Assembly: GCF_002356355.1 (NCBI RefSeq)
Contig: NZ_AP018052.1
Span: 1,240,001 to 1,304,000 of the forward strand
Length of the DNA: 64,000 nt
Origin: Thiohalobacter thiocyanaticus
Lineage (GTDB): Bacteria; Pseudomonadota; Gammaproteobacteria; Thiohalobacterales; Thiohalobacteraceae
Direction: 5' to 3'
The notes below the pieces were generated by a model. It saw nothing but the letters and a program-made list of their open reading frames with translations, was not told the origin of the DNA and searched no databases. The translations under genes and the position numbers were made by a program. Positions 9,419 to 20,691 of this stretch are shown one piece after another; the stretch's first letter is position 1, and each line of letters opens with the position of its first letter.

Positions 9419-10727
9419 GAAACGGCATGAAATTGATTTTCTTCCCGCCGTGCTGGAGATACAGGAGCGTCCGCCCTCGCCCCTGGGCCGCGCCATCGTC
9501 TGGATCCTGATAATCTTCTTCACCCTCGCCATTGCCTGGGCCGTCATTGGTCGGGTGGACATCGTCGCTACCGCCCAGGGCAAGATCGTACCCAGCGACC
9601 GGGTCAAGGTCATCCAGCCGCAGGAACTGGCCCGGATCCAGGCCATTCATGTACATGAAGGCAGGTCGGTCATGACCGGTGACCTGCTGATCGAACTGGA
9701 TCCCACCAGTACCCGTGCCGACCAGAGCCGGCTGGAAACGGAGTTGGCCGCGGCGGAGCGGGAACAGGCGCGACTGGCCGCGCTGCTGGCGGTGCTCGAG
9801 AGTCGGATGGGCCTGACGCAGGCCCAGGCGAGCCTCACCGCCCGGCAGAACAAAGCGCGCCTGCACAGTGAATGGAATGCCCATCAGGCCCGACAGTCCG
9901 CCCTGGCCAGTGCCCGGCACAGCCGCAGCGCGGAAGTCGCGGCCATCGACCAGAACATCGCCAAGCTGGAATCCACTCTGCCGCTGATCGCAAAGCGTGC
10001 CGCAGCGATAAAAAGCCTGGTCGACCGCAGCCTGGCCGCCAAGACGACCTGGCTGGAACTGGAACAGCAACGCATCGAGCAACGCCAGGATCTGGCGGCC
10101 CTGCGTGAACAGCGCCGCAGCCGGCTTGCGGCGATCGAGGAACTTGAACAGCAGGCACAGAGCGGGCGGGCAGAGTTCGAAACCGGGATCATGGCCCGCC
10201 GTGAAGAGATCGCAATCCAGGTTGCCCGGTTGCGCCAGGAACTGAATAAGGCCGCCAGCCGCAATCGCCGCCAGCAACTTCGCTCTCCGGTTGACGGTGT
10301 GGTTCAGCAGCTTGCCGTGCATACCCTGGGCGGGGTCGTTACACCAGCTCAGGAACTGATGAGAATCGTTCCGCGGGATGTCTCCATGGAGGTCGAGGCA
10401 TGGATCATGAATCGGGATGTTGGCTTCGTCCATGAGGGCCAGCCAGCCGAGATCAAGATCGAGACCTTCCCCTTCACCAGGTACGGCGTCATCAGCGCCG
10501 AAATCCTTGATGTCTCCAGCGATGCCGTCGAGGACGAGCAGCGCGGCCTTGTCTACGCCACGCGGGTACTGATGAAGCAGACTACACTCCCTGTCAACGG
10601 TCGGCAGGTAAGTCTCAGTCCCGGTATGGCAGTCACAGTGGAAGTCAAGACCGGTACCCGGAGACTGATCGAATACCTGCTTTCCCCACTGCTGAGATAT
10701 GCCGATGAGGGACTGAGGGAGCGCTGA
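9411..10727 (+). CDS. HlyD-family periplasmic adaptor of type I secretion
   Basis: Membrane-fusion protein of 438 residues. It has a short cytoplasmic N-terminus, one transmembrane helix (about 27-48, IVWILIIFFTLAIAWAVIG), a beta-barrel/lipoyl start (VATAQGKIVPSDRVKVIQP), a long Ala/Glu/Arg-rich coiled coil (about 105-285) and the second lipoyl half with LRSPVDGVVQQL near 285, ending in a beta-barrel domain. It should bridge the ABC transporter to an outer-membrane TolC channel. Translation is coupled to the transporter gene by an 8-base overlap. The family assignment is firm and the partner assignment rests on context. Confidence 0.94.
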   Translation: MNRKRHEIDFLPAVLEIQERPPSPLGRAIVWILIIFFTLAIAWAVIGRVDIVATAQGKIVPSDRVKVIQPQELARIQAIHVHEGRSVMTGDLLIELDPTSTRADQSRLETELAAAEREQARLAALLAVLESRMGLTQAQASLTARQNKARLHSEWNAHQARQSALASARHSRSAEVAAIDQNIAKLESTLPLIAKRAAAIKSLVDRSLAAKTTWLELEQQRIEQRQDLAALREQRRSRLAAIEELEQQAQSGRAEFETGIMARREEIAIQVARLRQELNKAASRNRRQQLRSPVDGVVQQLAVHTLGGVVTPAQELMRIVPRDVSMEVEAWIMNRDVGFVHEGQPAEIKIETFPFTRYGVISAEILDVSSDAVEDEQRGLVYATRVLMKQTTLPVNGRQVSLSPGMAVTVEVKTGTRRLIEYLLSPLLRYADEGLRER

Positions 10728-10747
10728 ACCATCATGAGTAAAGAGAT

Positions 10748-11326
10748 ATGCGTATGAATGACAGGTCAAGGGGGTACGGGAAGAGAGTCTCTGCAGCGGT
10801 GCGTGATACGCACCTGTATCAGGTTTTTGTGGTAAGGGCCATGAGGCGCAGGACTTCGGTTGCCTGGTATTTGATATCCGGCTGGTTCGCGATCATGGCG
10901 CTGACCTGGGGGATAGAGGCCATGAATCCAGTGCTGGACCTTGATCAGATGGATATGGCGTCCGGCGTGGTCGAGAAGGTCGGGGATGTAAAGCGTGGCT
11001 GTTGCGACAAATTGTATCTGCGTACCAATGATGGTGAGTTGAAAAAATACGACTGGACGATTTATACAGAGGAACAGGAAAACTTGGCTGGTAGCAATGT
11101 AAGGGTATGGAGCCAGAGGCAAATATCAATTTTCGGTATGAGGGATGTAATTTATCAGGTCCAGTCTGGCAATCAGTATGTTGTAGATTACAAAAATATC
11201 AAGCCAAATCGTAAGAAAGGTAAGGATCAATATGATCCATGGGTTGTAGGGATATTGGGAAGTATCGCTGTTTTTCCATTGTTAAGGGTGTGGTGGGTGA
11301 ACCGTAAATCTGAGCTCAATGATTAA
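10748..11326 (+). CDS. Unknown two-helix membrane protein of the secretion island
   Basis: Protein of 192 residues that I do not recognise. It has a basic N-terminus, a transmembrane helix at about 39-58 (TSVAWYLISGWFAIMALTW), a soluble middle region of about 100 residues with a CC pair (GCCDKLYL) and predicted beta strands, and a second transmembrane helix at about 165-183 followed by a basic tail. This places the middle domain outside the cytoplasm. An ATG two codons later (10754) is an equally good start. It lies between the HlyD-like and RTX genes and is AT-richer than both upstream genes. Assembly help or an immunity-like role are possible but unsupported. Confidence 0.75.
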   Translation: MRMNDRSRGYGKRVSAAVRDTHLYQVFVVRAMRRRTSVAWYLISGWFAIMALTWGIEAMNPVLDLDQMDMASGVVEKVGDVKRGCCDKLYLRTNDGELKKYDWTIYTEEQENLAGSNVRVWSQRQISIFGMRDVIYQVQSGNQYVVDYKNIKPNRKKGKDQYDPWVVGILGSIAVFPLLRVWWVNRKSELND

Positions 11327-11351
11327 TTCTGAAAAATAAGGGAGATAGGCC

Positions 11352-14300
11352 ATGGCTGGCAAACTCGATATGAAAACAGTTGAGATGATTAAGGACGTTG
11401 TTTCTCTGAAAACAAGTCCTGTGACGATTGCGAATACCGTAAGAAATGCGCAAGAGGGGGAGTATTCCGGAGCAGCTATTGGCGGGTTGAGCGCTATGGA
11501 ATCGTTCGCGGCGGTTGCGGGAAAGTCCTTTAAAGGTGCGGCTCCAAGTTTGGTCGTGGCATCTGCTGCAAATAATATACGGCAAGCATTTGATGAAAGA
11601 AATAGAGCTGGGTATGTATCAGACCGAACTTGGATATCGCTGGCAAGTGATACCTTGGCTCTGGTGGGTGCTGTCGGTGTTGTTTCCGTGGGTGCTACAG
11701 CTGGCGGGATTGCTGTGGCAGCGACAGGAGTCATAGCCTCGGCAGCGCTCGGCATTGCTGCCCTGGCGGAGTCAGGCGGTGATGATGATATTGCCAAGGC
11801 CGCAGCTCAGTTGATCGAGCAGATCCAGGATATCGTCAGGCAGGCGGGTGATGAATTGACCGACTTCTTCGAGGGTGTTGGCGGCAACTTTGAGGATGGG
11901 GTTGAACAATTCGGCAATGCAATCTCTGATGTGGGTGAGGATGTGTCGGATACTATGAATGATATTGCCCGTGGGGTCGGTGACTTCTTCAATCCTGTGA
12001 TTGAGCGACTGCGCAACCTGTTTGCCTCGGCGCAGACACTGGGCTCCCCCATCATCCTGGATCTGGATGGTGACGGTGTAGAAACCATGAGTATCGAGAG
12101 TGGTGTGAACTTCGATCACGACGGCAATGGGTTTGCCGAGCAGACAGGTTGGGTGGGACCGGACGATGGTCTCCTGGTTCTGGACCGAAATGGCGATGGT
12201 CGCATCAATGACGGAAGCGAATTGTTTGGAAATCAAAGCCGCCTTGTAGACGGTGGCCTTGCATCCAATGGTTTCGAGGCGTTGGCGGCTCTGGATGAAA
12301 ATGCAGACGGGAAGATCGATCTCAATGATTCCGTATGGCACGAACTCCGTGTATGGCAAGACGCTGACGGGGACGGAAAGTCAGCATCTGATGAACTGAT
12401 TGGCCTGGATACTCTGCACATCACTGCAATCCATACCGACTATTCCGAATCAAGTCTGATGGACGCTGAAGGTAATCATCACAAGCAGCTCGGCAGCTTT
12501 GGCCGTAGTGATGGCACCATTGGCGCGGCATCGGATGTTTGGTTCCAGACGGATGAGACCTTCACAGCTGCGACCGAAGAATTGGATGTTCCTGATGATG
12601 TCTCTGCATTGCCTGACTTGAAAGGCTTCGGAAATGTTCACGATCTCCATCAGGCGATCGTGCGGGATACTGACGGCGAATTGAAGGGGTTGGTTGAAAG
12701 CTTTGTTGTGGAAACAGATCCTCAGGCCCGCAATATACTCTTCGAGCAGATACTGTTCCGATGGACGGGGGCGGAGGAGAGCCTGCCTGACAGCCGTGGC
12801 AGTGAAATCGACGCGCGTAAGCTTGTAGTTCTCGAGCGATTCTTTGGGCAGGAATTTGCCGGAGGGGAAAATCCTCCCGAAAGGGCGGCTGAGCGGCTCT
12901 TGGAATCATGCGATGGAATGTTCGAGCTGATGTATTCCAATTTGATGAGGCAGACGCACCTTGAGGGACTATACGATCTGATCTCCTATGAATGGGATTC
13001 TGAGACGAAATCCATAAAAGGGAATCTTGGGGCTCTGGCAGGAGAGCTTGAGGCGCGTTTTGAACAGAATGTGATCGGGACGGATGTGGTGCTGCGGGAA
13101 TTCGTGCGATCGGTTGAGGGTTTTCAGGCAGCGCGGGATCTGTCATTCGAGCCCCTCCGCCATCATGAATTCTTTGCGTGGCATATCGAAGCGCATGATG
13201 TGTTGAAGGCGGAAGGCACAGTCATGAATGACGTCATGTTCGGAACATCAGGTTCAGATGCAATACGTGCCGGGGCAGGCGATGATGTCATCGATGGTAT
13301 GGATGGCAATAATATCATACTGGCTGATGATGGTAACGATACTATCACAACCGGCGCTCATGACGACTTGGTCTATGGTGGAGCCGGGAATGACGTGATT
13401 GTTGATACGACAGGCTCGGATACAGTATACGGTGGTGCCGGAAACGATTGGATAACCCTGAACGGGACTTCATCGACGCGCAATCGAACCAATACCGTCT
13501 ATGGCGAGGAGGGGGACGATACTATTGTTATGACGGCCTTCTCCCGTCGTAATCTGCTCGATGGCGGCGCGGGGAACGATTTGATTCGCGTCGCCAGATC
13601 TGACCCTTTCAAGAGTGCTTACTACGATTTGTCTTCGACCTTTATTGGCGGTACTGGCAACGACCGTATGGAGGGTGGTGCGGCGGGTGATACCTATATT
13701 TTCAACCGCGGCAACGGTCAGGATGTGATCAGCGATTTTGCGGATCATTATCAATATGCAACGTCAAATTTTCGTGACGACACGCTCGTGTTTGGTGCGG
13801 GTATTCAGCCCCTGGACTTCTCTGTCTCGCGCTTGGGTGATGATATGGTGATCGATATCATCGATCCCGATGATTCGGCTGCAACCGATCAGATCACGAT
13901 CGAGAATTGGATCAAATCGAGCCTGGATTATGCCATCGAGCGCTTTGAGTTCTCTGATGGGGTTGTGTTGGGGATTGACGATATCCACGCACTGGCGATG
14001 CGGGGTAGCGATGCTGATGATGTGATTGAGGGCTGGAATACGCCGCTTGAGTTCGATGGCAGGGATGGAGACGATGTCATCATTGCCGGTATTTTTGATG
14101 ATGTGATTTACGGTGGCGATGGCCACGACGTGATTACCGATGCGGGTGGATCCGATATTGTTCATGGAGGTGCTGGTGATGATCGGATAACCCTCAACGG
14201 CACTTCGTACAGATCGAATCGGGTCAGTTCCGTCTACGGTGAGGCAGGGAATGATACGATCGAGGTTAACGTCTATTCCCGCGATAACCGTCTTGATGGT

Positions 14301-15683
14301 GGTGCCGGGGATGATCTGATACGTGCTGATAGATCGGATCCCTTTACGAGCGCTCGGAACAATTATGCCTCGATCTTCTCCGGCGGAGCAGGCAACGATC
14401 GCCTGGAGGGTAGTGCAGCGGGTGATACCTATATCTTCAGCCGTGGTGATGGCCAGGATGTGATCAACGATTTTTCGGATCATTATCGATACAGCGCGTC
14501 CTACTTCCGCGATGACACCCTTTTGTTCGGCACGGATATATTGCCGTCGGATATCGATATTCACCGTGCCGGTGACGATCTGGTGATTTCAGTCCTGGAT
14601 CAGCTCGGTAATAGCACTTTTGAGCGGGTTACAATCGAGAGTTGGTTTCACTCCAGCGGTGATTATGTTATCGAAAATTTCGAATTCACTAACAACGTCT
14701 TGTTCGATGCCTCAAGGCTTCAGGTGGGCGGTGAGTTGGACGATGTCATGACGGGTACTGCGAACCACGATTTATTAGCGGGTTCGGACGGTAATGATAG
14801 TCTTGATGGTGCTGGTGGGAATGATGTCCTGTTCGGTGGTAAGGGCAATGACAACCTGAATGGTAATTCCGGTAACGATATTCTCATTGCTGGACAGGGA
14901 ACCGACTTTCTCCACGGCGGTGACGGTAATGACACCTTCACCGGCGGTGCCTCAACCAATGAGGGCGATTTCGCCGGCGGTGTCGATTATCTCTATGGGG
15001 AGGGCGGTGACGATACGTTGACCGCCGGATCCAAGGCTACCTTGCTTTCCGGCGGCGACGGCAACGATACTCTGACAGGTGGCTCGGGGCGGTTCAACTA
15101 CCTGCTGGGCGGCGAGGGTGATGATGTGCTGACTGCGACCAGTGACCACTGGAACACGCTCAACGGAGACAGCGGCAACGATCGGCTGTTCGGGGCCGCT
15201 GGCAATGACACGCTCAATGCCGGTGTGGGGGATGACCTCCTTGAGGGTGGCGCTGGCAGCGACAGCCTGGTCGGCGGTGCCGGCAACGACCGCTATGCCT
15301 TCAACCGTGGCGGGGGAGGCGATCGGATCGTCGACTACAATCCCCAGGATGCCGACCCGGTTGCCCATGGGGTGACAATTGACAGCCTGGAATTCGGGCA
15401 TGACATTGCCCATGACCAACTCTGGTTTGCGCGTGAGGATCAGGACCTTCTGGTCTCGGTGATCGGCACTGCGGACCAGGTCAGGGTACAGAACTGGTAC
15501 CAGGGCGAGGCCTACCAGCTGGATCAACTCCTGGCCGGGGATGGTCAGTTGCTGTTCAATGACCAGGTCGATCAACTGGTACAGGCCATGGCCGCTTTTG
15601 CACCCCCTGCCGCCGGTGAGCTTGATCTGTCTGCGCAATTACAGACCCAGCTTGAGCCTGCCCTGGCGGCGGCCTGGAATTGA
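11352..15683 (+). CDS. RTX calcium-binding protein, likely type I secretion substrate
   Basis: Protein of 1443 residues. Residues 1-150 are Ala/Gly-rich with hydrophobic stretches (about 85-140). A FrpC-like region follows: LDLDGDG from 236, then DHDGNGFAEQTGWVG and DRNGDGRINDGSELFG (EF-hand-like calcium sites, to about 300). A mixed region of unknown function runs to about 620. From about 625 to 1320 there are many GGxGxDxxx RTX nonapeptides. The C-terminus has the hemolysin-related WY-type segment and an acidic-poor end as expected for an uncleaved secretion signal. Residues about 680-1160 include a 245-residue tandem duplication. No enzymatic domain is evident. GAGATAGGCC precedes the start. 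The transporter genes upstream make it their substrate. Confidence 0.92.
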   Translation: MAGKLDMKTVEMIKDVVSLKTSPVTIANTVRNAQEGEYSGAAIGGLSAMESFAAVAGKSFKGAAPSLVVASAANNIRQAFDERNRAGYVSDRTWISLASDTLALVGAVGVVSVGATAGGIAVAATGVIASAALGIAALAESGGDDDIAKAAAQLIEQIQDIVRQAGDELTDFFEGVGGNFEDGVEQFGNAISDVGEDVSDTMNDIARGVGDFFNPVIERLRNLFASAQTLGSPIILDLDGDGVETMSIESGVNFDHDGNGFAEQTGWVGPDDGLLVLDRNGDGRINDGSELFGNQSRLVDGGLASNGFEALAALDENADGKIDLNDSVWHELRVWQDADGDGKSASDELIGLDTLHITAIHTDYSESSLMDAEGNHHKQLGSFGRSDGTIGAASDVWFQTDETFTAATEELDVPDDVSALPDLKGFGNVHDLHQAIVRDTDGELKGLVESFVVETDPQARNILFEQILFRWTGAEESLPDSRGSEIDARKLVVLERFFGQEFAGGENPPERAAERLLESCDGMFELMYSNLMRQTHLEGLYDLISYEWDSETKSIKGNLGALAGELEARFEQNVIGTDVVLREFVRSVEGFQAARDLSFEPLRHHEFFAWHIEAHDVLKAEGTVMNDVMFGTSGSDAIRAGAGDDVIDGMDGNNIILADDGNDTITTGAHDDLVYGGAGNDVIVDTTGSDTVYGGAGNDWITLNGTSSTRNRTNTVYGEEGDDTIVMTAFSRRNLLDGGAGNDLIRVARSDPFKSAYYDLSSTFIGGTGNDRMEGGAAGDTYIFNRGNGQDVISDFADHYQYATSNFRDDTLVFGAGIQPLDFSVSRLGDDMVIDIIDPDDSAATDQITIENWIKSSLDYAIERFEFSDGVVLGIDDIHALAMRGSDADDVIEGWNTPLEFDGRDGDDVIIAGIFDDVIYGGDGHDVITDAGGSDIVHGGAGDDRITLNGTSYRSNRVSSVYGEAGNDTIEVNVYSRDNRLDGGAGDDLIRADRSDPFTSARNNYASIFSGGAGNDRLEGSAAGDTYIFSRGDGQDVINDFSDHYRYSASYFRDDTLLFGTDILPSDIDIHRAGDDLVISVLDQLGNSTFERVTIESWFHSSGDYVIENFEFTNNVLFDASRLQVGGELDDVMTGTANHDLLAGSDGNDSLDGAGGNDVLFGGKGNDNLNGNSGNDILIAGQGTDFLHGGDGNDTFTGGASTNEGDFAGGVDYLYGEGGDDTLTAGSKATLLSGGDGNDTLTGGSGRFNYLLGGEGDDVLTATSDHWNTLNGDSGNDRLFGAAGNDTLNAGVGDDLLEGGAGSDSLVGGAGNDRYAFNRGGGGDRIVDYNPQDADPVAHGVTIDSLEFGHDIAHDQLWFAREDQDLLVSVIGTADQVRVQNWYQGEAYQLDQLLAGDGQLLFNDQVDQLVQAMAAFAPPAAGELDLSAQLQTQLEPALAAAWN

Positions 15684-15692
15684 CCCTGTGCT

Positions 15693-15735
15693 GATCAACC
15701 CGTCATGTCGATCAGGCCGGCATGACAGGCTGATC
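15693..15735. terminator. Hairpin after the RTX gene, likely terminator
   Basis: Arms 15693-15707 and 15721-15735 pair at 13 of 15 positions around a 13-base loop, starting 9 bases after the RTX stop. Only a weak T-rich stretch (TTGGATTT) follows, so it may end transcription inefficiently or protect the mRNA end. Confidence 0.5.
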
Positions 15736-15893
15736 TTGGATTTCCCGGGCCGATACTCCTGCAATAATCCAAGCATATGAATAATCATGATTTTCCGAAT
15801 GGCCTGCATATCTCCCTAAGGCCGACCATGCTGGATAAGCCTGTGTTCTGATCTCGTGTGTCGACGTCGCTGAGCGGGTGGTTCCAATGCCTG

Positions 15894-18256
<2,363 letters not shown>

Positions 18257-18324
18257 TCGATGCCGCTCCCGCGCTGGAGGCCGTCCGGCCTCCAGCGTCC
18301 CTGCGAGCCGGGCGGGCCGTCCGC

Positions 18325-18379
18325 TTGACTTCGCGACGGGAGTTGGACTAGAGTCACCCGTTAATTAGACAGAGTCTAA
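18325..18379 (+). promoter_or_regulatory. Rubrerythrin promoter with Fur/PerR-type palindrome
   Basis: TTGACT (18325-18330), TAGAGT (18349-18354, 18-base spacer) and the perfect 6-3-6 palindrome TTAGACAGAGTCTAA (18365-18379). Measured from the -35 start, the -10 lies at +24 and the palindrome at +40, exactly as in the katG promoter. The AGA spacer is identical. This supports control by the same repressor. Confidence 0.65.
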
Positions 18380-18422
18380 ACTCAGGGCAACTGCTCATAC
18401 ACCTGAACAGGAGGAAGTCACT

Positions 18423-18842
18423 ATGGAACTGAAAGGCAGCAAGACCGAACAGGCATTGAAGGACGCCTTCTCCGGCGAGTCCCAGGCCAACCGTCGTTAC
18501 CTGTACTTCGCGGCCAAGGCCGACGTCGAGGGCTACAACGACGTCGCCGCCGTATTCCGCTCCACCGCTGAAGGCGAGACCGGCCATGCGCACGGCCACC
18601 TGGAGTACCTGGAAGCCGTCGGCGACCCGGCCACCGGCCTGCCCATCGGCGGCACCTCTGAAAACCTCAAGGCCGCCATCGCCGGCGAGACCCACGAGTA
18701 CACCGACATGTATCCGGGTATGGCCAAGGACGCGCGCGACGAGGGCTTCGACGAGATCGCCGACTGGTTCGAGACCCTGGCCAAGGCCGAGCGTTCCCAC
18801 GCCAATCGTTTCCAGAAGGCGCTGGACAACCTCGACGACTGA
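18423..18842 (+). CDS. Rubrerythrin without rubredoxin domain
   Basis: Diiron ferritin-like protein of 139 residues, likely a cytoplasmic peroxidase. The four-helix-bundle ligands are recognisable: [14 protein letters not shown] (first Glu), [15 protein letters not shown] (ExxH-type), [15 protein letters not shown] and AERSHANRF (second ExxH). The protein ends right after the bundle, so the C-terminal rubredoxin-type iron site that feeds electrons in classical rubrerythrins is missing, as in erythrins/sulerythrins. An external donor is therefore needed. AACAGGAGGAAG is a strong ribosome site. A Fur/PerR-type box precedes and a clear terminator follows. Downstream are an Fe-S/CCG protein and a DUF3501 protein. 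Confidence 0.93.
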   Translation: MELKGSKTEQALKDAFSGESQANRRYLYFAAKADVEGYNDVAAVFRSTAEGETGHAHGHLEYLEAVGDPATGLPIGGTSENLKAAIAGETHEYTDMYPGMAKDARDEGFDEIADWFETLAKAERSHANRFQKALDNLDD

Positions 18843-18874
18843 GTCGGCCGGCCTCGGCTGAAGAAGCACCATCC

Positions 18875-18906
18875 GGGGCCGGTATCAACCGGCCCCGTTT
18901 ATTATT
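18875..18906 (+). terminator. Rho-independent terminator after rubrerythrin
   Basis: Perfect 8-bp GC stem GGGGCCGG / CCGGCCCC with loop TATCAA, followed by GTTTATTATT. It should end or attenuate transcription between rubrerythrin and the Fe-S gene. Confidence 0.85.
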
Positions 18907-18942
18907 GCTCAGGGATCAGGATATATGGCTACACTGGCACGG

Positions 18943-19014
18943 CGTCATTCCCGCGCAGACGGGAATCCATATACCGCCGCGGTTACTGGATCCCCGCCTG
19001 CGCGGGGATGACGG
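18943..19014. repeat. CGTCATTCCCGCG-type palindrome
   Basis: Inverted repeat starting CGTCATTCCCGCGCAGACGG and ending GCGGGGATGACGG, with inner GGAATCCA / TGGATCCCC. The same family forms the core of the nested elements at 20480-20645 and 23857-24064 and the outer arms at 48379-48528. Confidence 0.8.
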
Positions 19015-19114
19015 CGTCTTGAGTGCTGCAGCCAATATTCCTGACTGCTGTGTAAAGGTTGGGTCGGATGCGAAGCACCGTAGCCCAACACGACATGGGT
19101 TGTAGGAGACACGC

Positions 19115-20458
19115 ATGAGCACACCACGTGAAGGCAGCCTGGAAGCGCCGCAGCGACATCCGCTGGACTGGAAGAGTGAGGAGTTCCACGACGAGTCCGC
19201 CCTGTTCAGCGAACTGGAGCGGGTGTTCGACATCTGTCACGGCTGCCGCCGCTGCTTCAGCCTGTGCAATGCCTTTCCCACCCTGTTCGACGCCATCGAC
19301 GAATCCGACACCCTGGAGCTCGACGGGGTGCCGAAGCAGGTCTACTGGGACGTGGTCGATCACTGCTACCTGTGCGACATGTGCTTCATGACCAAGTGTC
19401 CCTATGTGCCGCCGCACGAGTGGAACGTGGATTTCCCTCACTTGATGCTGCGGGCCAAGGCGGTCAAGCATAAGCAGGGCAAGACCCGGCCACGCGACAA
19501 GCTGCTTACCTCCACCGATCTGGTCGGTCGTCTGGCCGGCATCCCGGTGGTCTCGGGTGTGGTCAACAAGGCCAACCGAATGCCGGCGGCGCGCAAGCTG
19601 CTGGACAAGACCCTGGGCGTGCATCCCGACGCCCTGCTGCCCGAGTATCACAGCAAAACCCTGCGCAAGCGGGCGAAGGGGCATCAGTCGCAACACAATG
19701 CGGCGGAGGCGGCCGGTCCGACCCGCGGCAAAGTGGCCCTGTTCGCCACCTGCTACGGCAACTACAACGAGCCGCATGTGGGCGAGGACCTGATCGCCGT
19801 GTTCGAGCACAACCGCATTCCGGTGCGGCTGGTGGAAAAGGAACAGTGCTGCGGCATGCCCAAGCTGGAACTGGGCGACCTGGAGGCGGTGGAGAAGGCG
19901 AAGGACGCCAACATCCCGCAGCTGATCAAGCTCATCGACGAGGGCTGGGACATCGTTGCGCCGGTGCCCTCATGCGTGCTCATGTTCAAGCAGGAACTGC
20001 CCCTGATGTTCCCGGATGACGCGGATGTCGCCAAGGTGCGCGACAACATCTACGACCCTTTCGAATACCTCTACCTGCGGCACAAGCACGACAAGCTGGA
20101 TACCGACTTCAAACAGCCGCTGGGCAGGATCGCCTACCAGGTGCCCTGCCACCTGCGGGTGCAGAACATCGGTCTGAAGACCCGCGACGTGCTGCAGCTG
20201 GTGCCCGATACCGAGGTGCAGGCCATCGAGCGCTGCTCAGGCCACGACGGTACCTACGCGGTCAAGTCCGAGTTCCACGAGACCTCGATGAAGATCGTCA
20301 AGCCCGTGGTCAACCGGGTCAAACAGGCCGAGGCCGACCACTACAGCAGTGACTGCCCGATGGCCGGCCACCAGATCGAGAACGGCCTGCAGTCGGGGCA
20401 GGGGCCGGAGCATCCGCTGACCCTGCTGCGCAAGGCCTACGGATTGCCGGGCGCATGA
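19115..20458 (+). CDS. Two-[4Fe-4S] CCG-domain oxidoreductase (HdrD/GlpC-like)
   Basis: Protein of 447 residues with an N-terminal ferredoxin-type part and two C-terminal CCG domains. Cluster cysteines: 41, 44, 47, 51 (CHGCRRCFSLC) and 84, 87, 90, 95 (CYLCDMCFMTKCP, with one residue more than the usual last gap). CCG landmarks are ATCYGNYNEP with EQCCGMPKL, and PCHLRVQNIG with CSGHDGTYAVK and SSDCPMAGHQ. Relatives (HdrB/D, GlpC, GlcF) carry electrons between soluble and membrane partners. No transmembrane segment is seen. TAGGAGA lies before ATG. Its place between a rubredoxin-less rubrerythrin and a DUF3501 gene suggests it supplies or accepts electrons there; that is inference. Confidence 0.88.
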   Translation: MSTPREGSLEAPQRHPLDWKSEEFHDESALFSELERVFDICHGCRRCFSLCNAFPTLFDAIDESDTLELDGVPKQVYWDVVDHCYLCDMCFMTKCPYVPPHEWNVDFPHLMLRAKAVKHKQGKTRPRDKLLTSTDLVGRLAGIPVVSGVVNKANRMPAARKLLDKTLGVHPDALLPEYHSKTLRKRAKGHQSQHNAAEAAGPTRGKVALFATCYGNYNEPHVGEDLIAVFEHNRIPVRLVEKEQCCGMPKLELGDLEAVEKAKDANIPQLIKLIDEGWDIVAPVPSCVLMFKQELPLMFPDDADVAKVRDNIYDPFEYLYLRHKHDKLDTDFKQPLGRIAYQVPCHLRVQNIGLKTRDVLQLVPDTEVQAIERCSGHDGTYAVKSEFHETSMKIVKPVVNRVKQAEADHYSSDCPMAGHQIENGLQSGQGPEHPLTLLRKAYGLPGA

Positions 20459-20479
20459 ATTGACCGTGGAGGTGTATGA

Positions 20480-20645
20480 GCCACGGATAAACACGGATCA
20501 GAACCGAATGGCACTACTTCTGCCGCGTCATCCCCGCGAAGGCGGGGATCCAGCGTTTGCAGCTCTGCCAGGCACTGGATTCCCGCCTTCGCGGGAATGA
20601 CGGATTATTAGAGGTTTCCTGAATTAATTCGTGTTCATCCGTGGC
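20480..20645. repeat. Nested palindromic element, copy 1
   Basis: Outer arms GCCACGGATAAACACGGAT (20480-20498) and its complement at 20627-20645 (17 of 19 pair) enclose a second inverted repeat at 20526-20603 of the CGTCATCCCCGCGAAGGCGG family. The same outer/inner arrangement recurs at 23857-24064. No coding capacity. It lies between the Fe-S gene and the DUF3501 gene. Confidence 0.8.
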
Positions 20646-20691
20646 TGAAAAATCTACAAAAGCCTGAATGAAGCGTAACCGGAAGGTAACC

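Noticed and set aside
13240-15300. Regular short tandem repeats that could suggest a CRISPR or satellite
   Set aside because: They are in-frame codons of GGxGxDxxx nonapeptides with variable DNA sequence, and no constant repeat/spacer structure exists.
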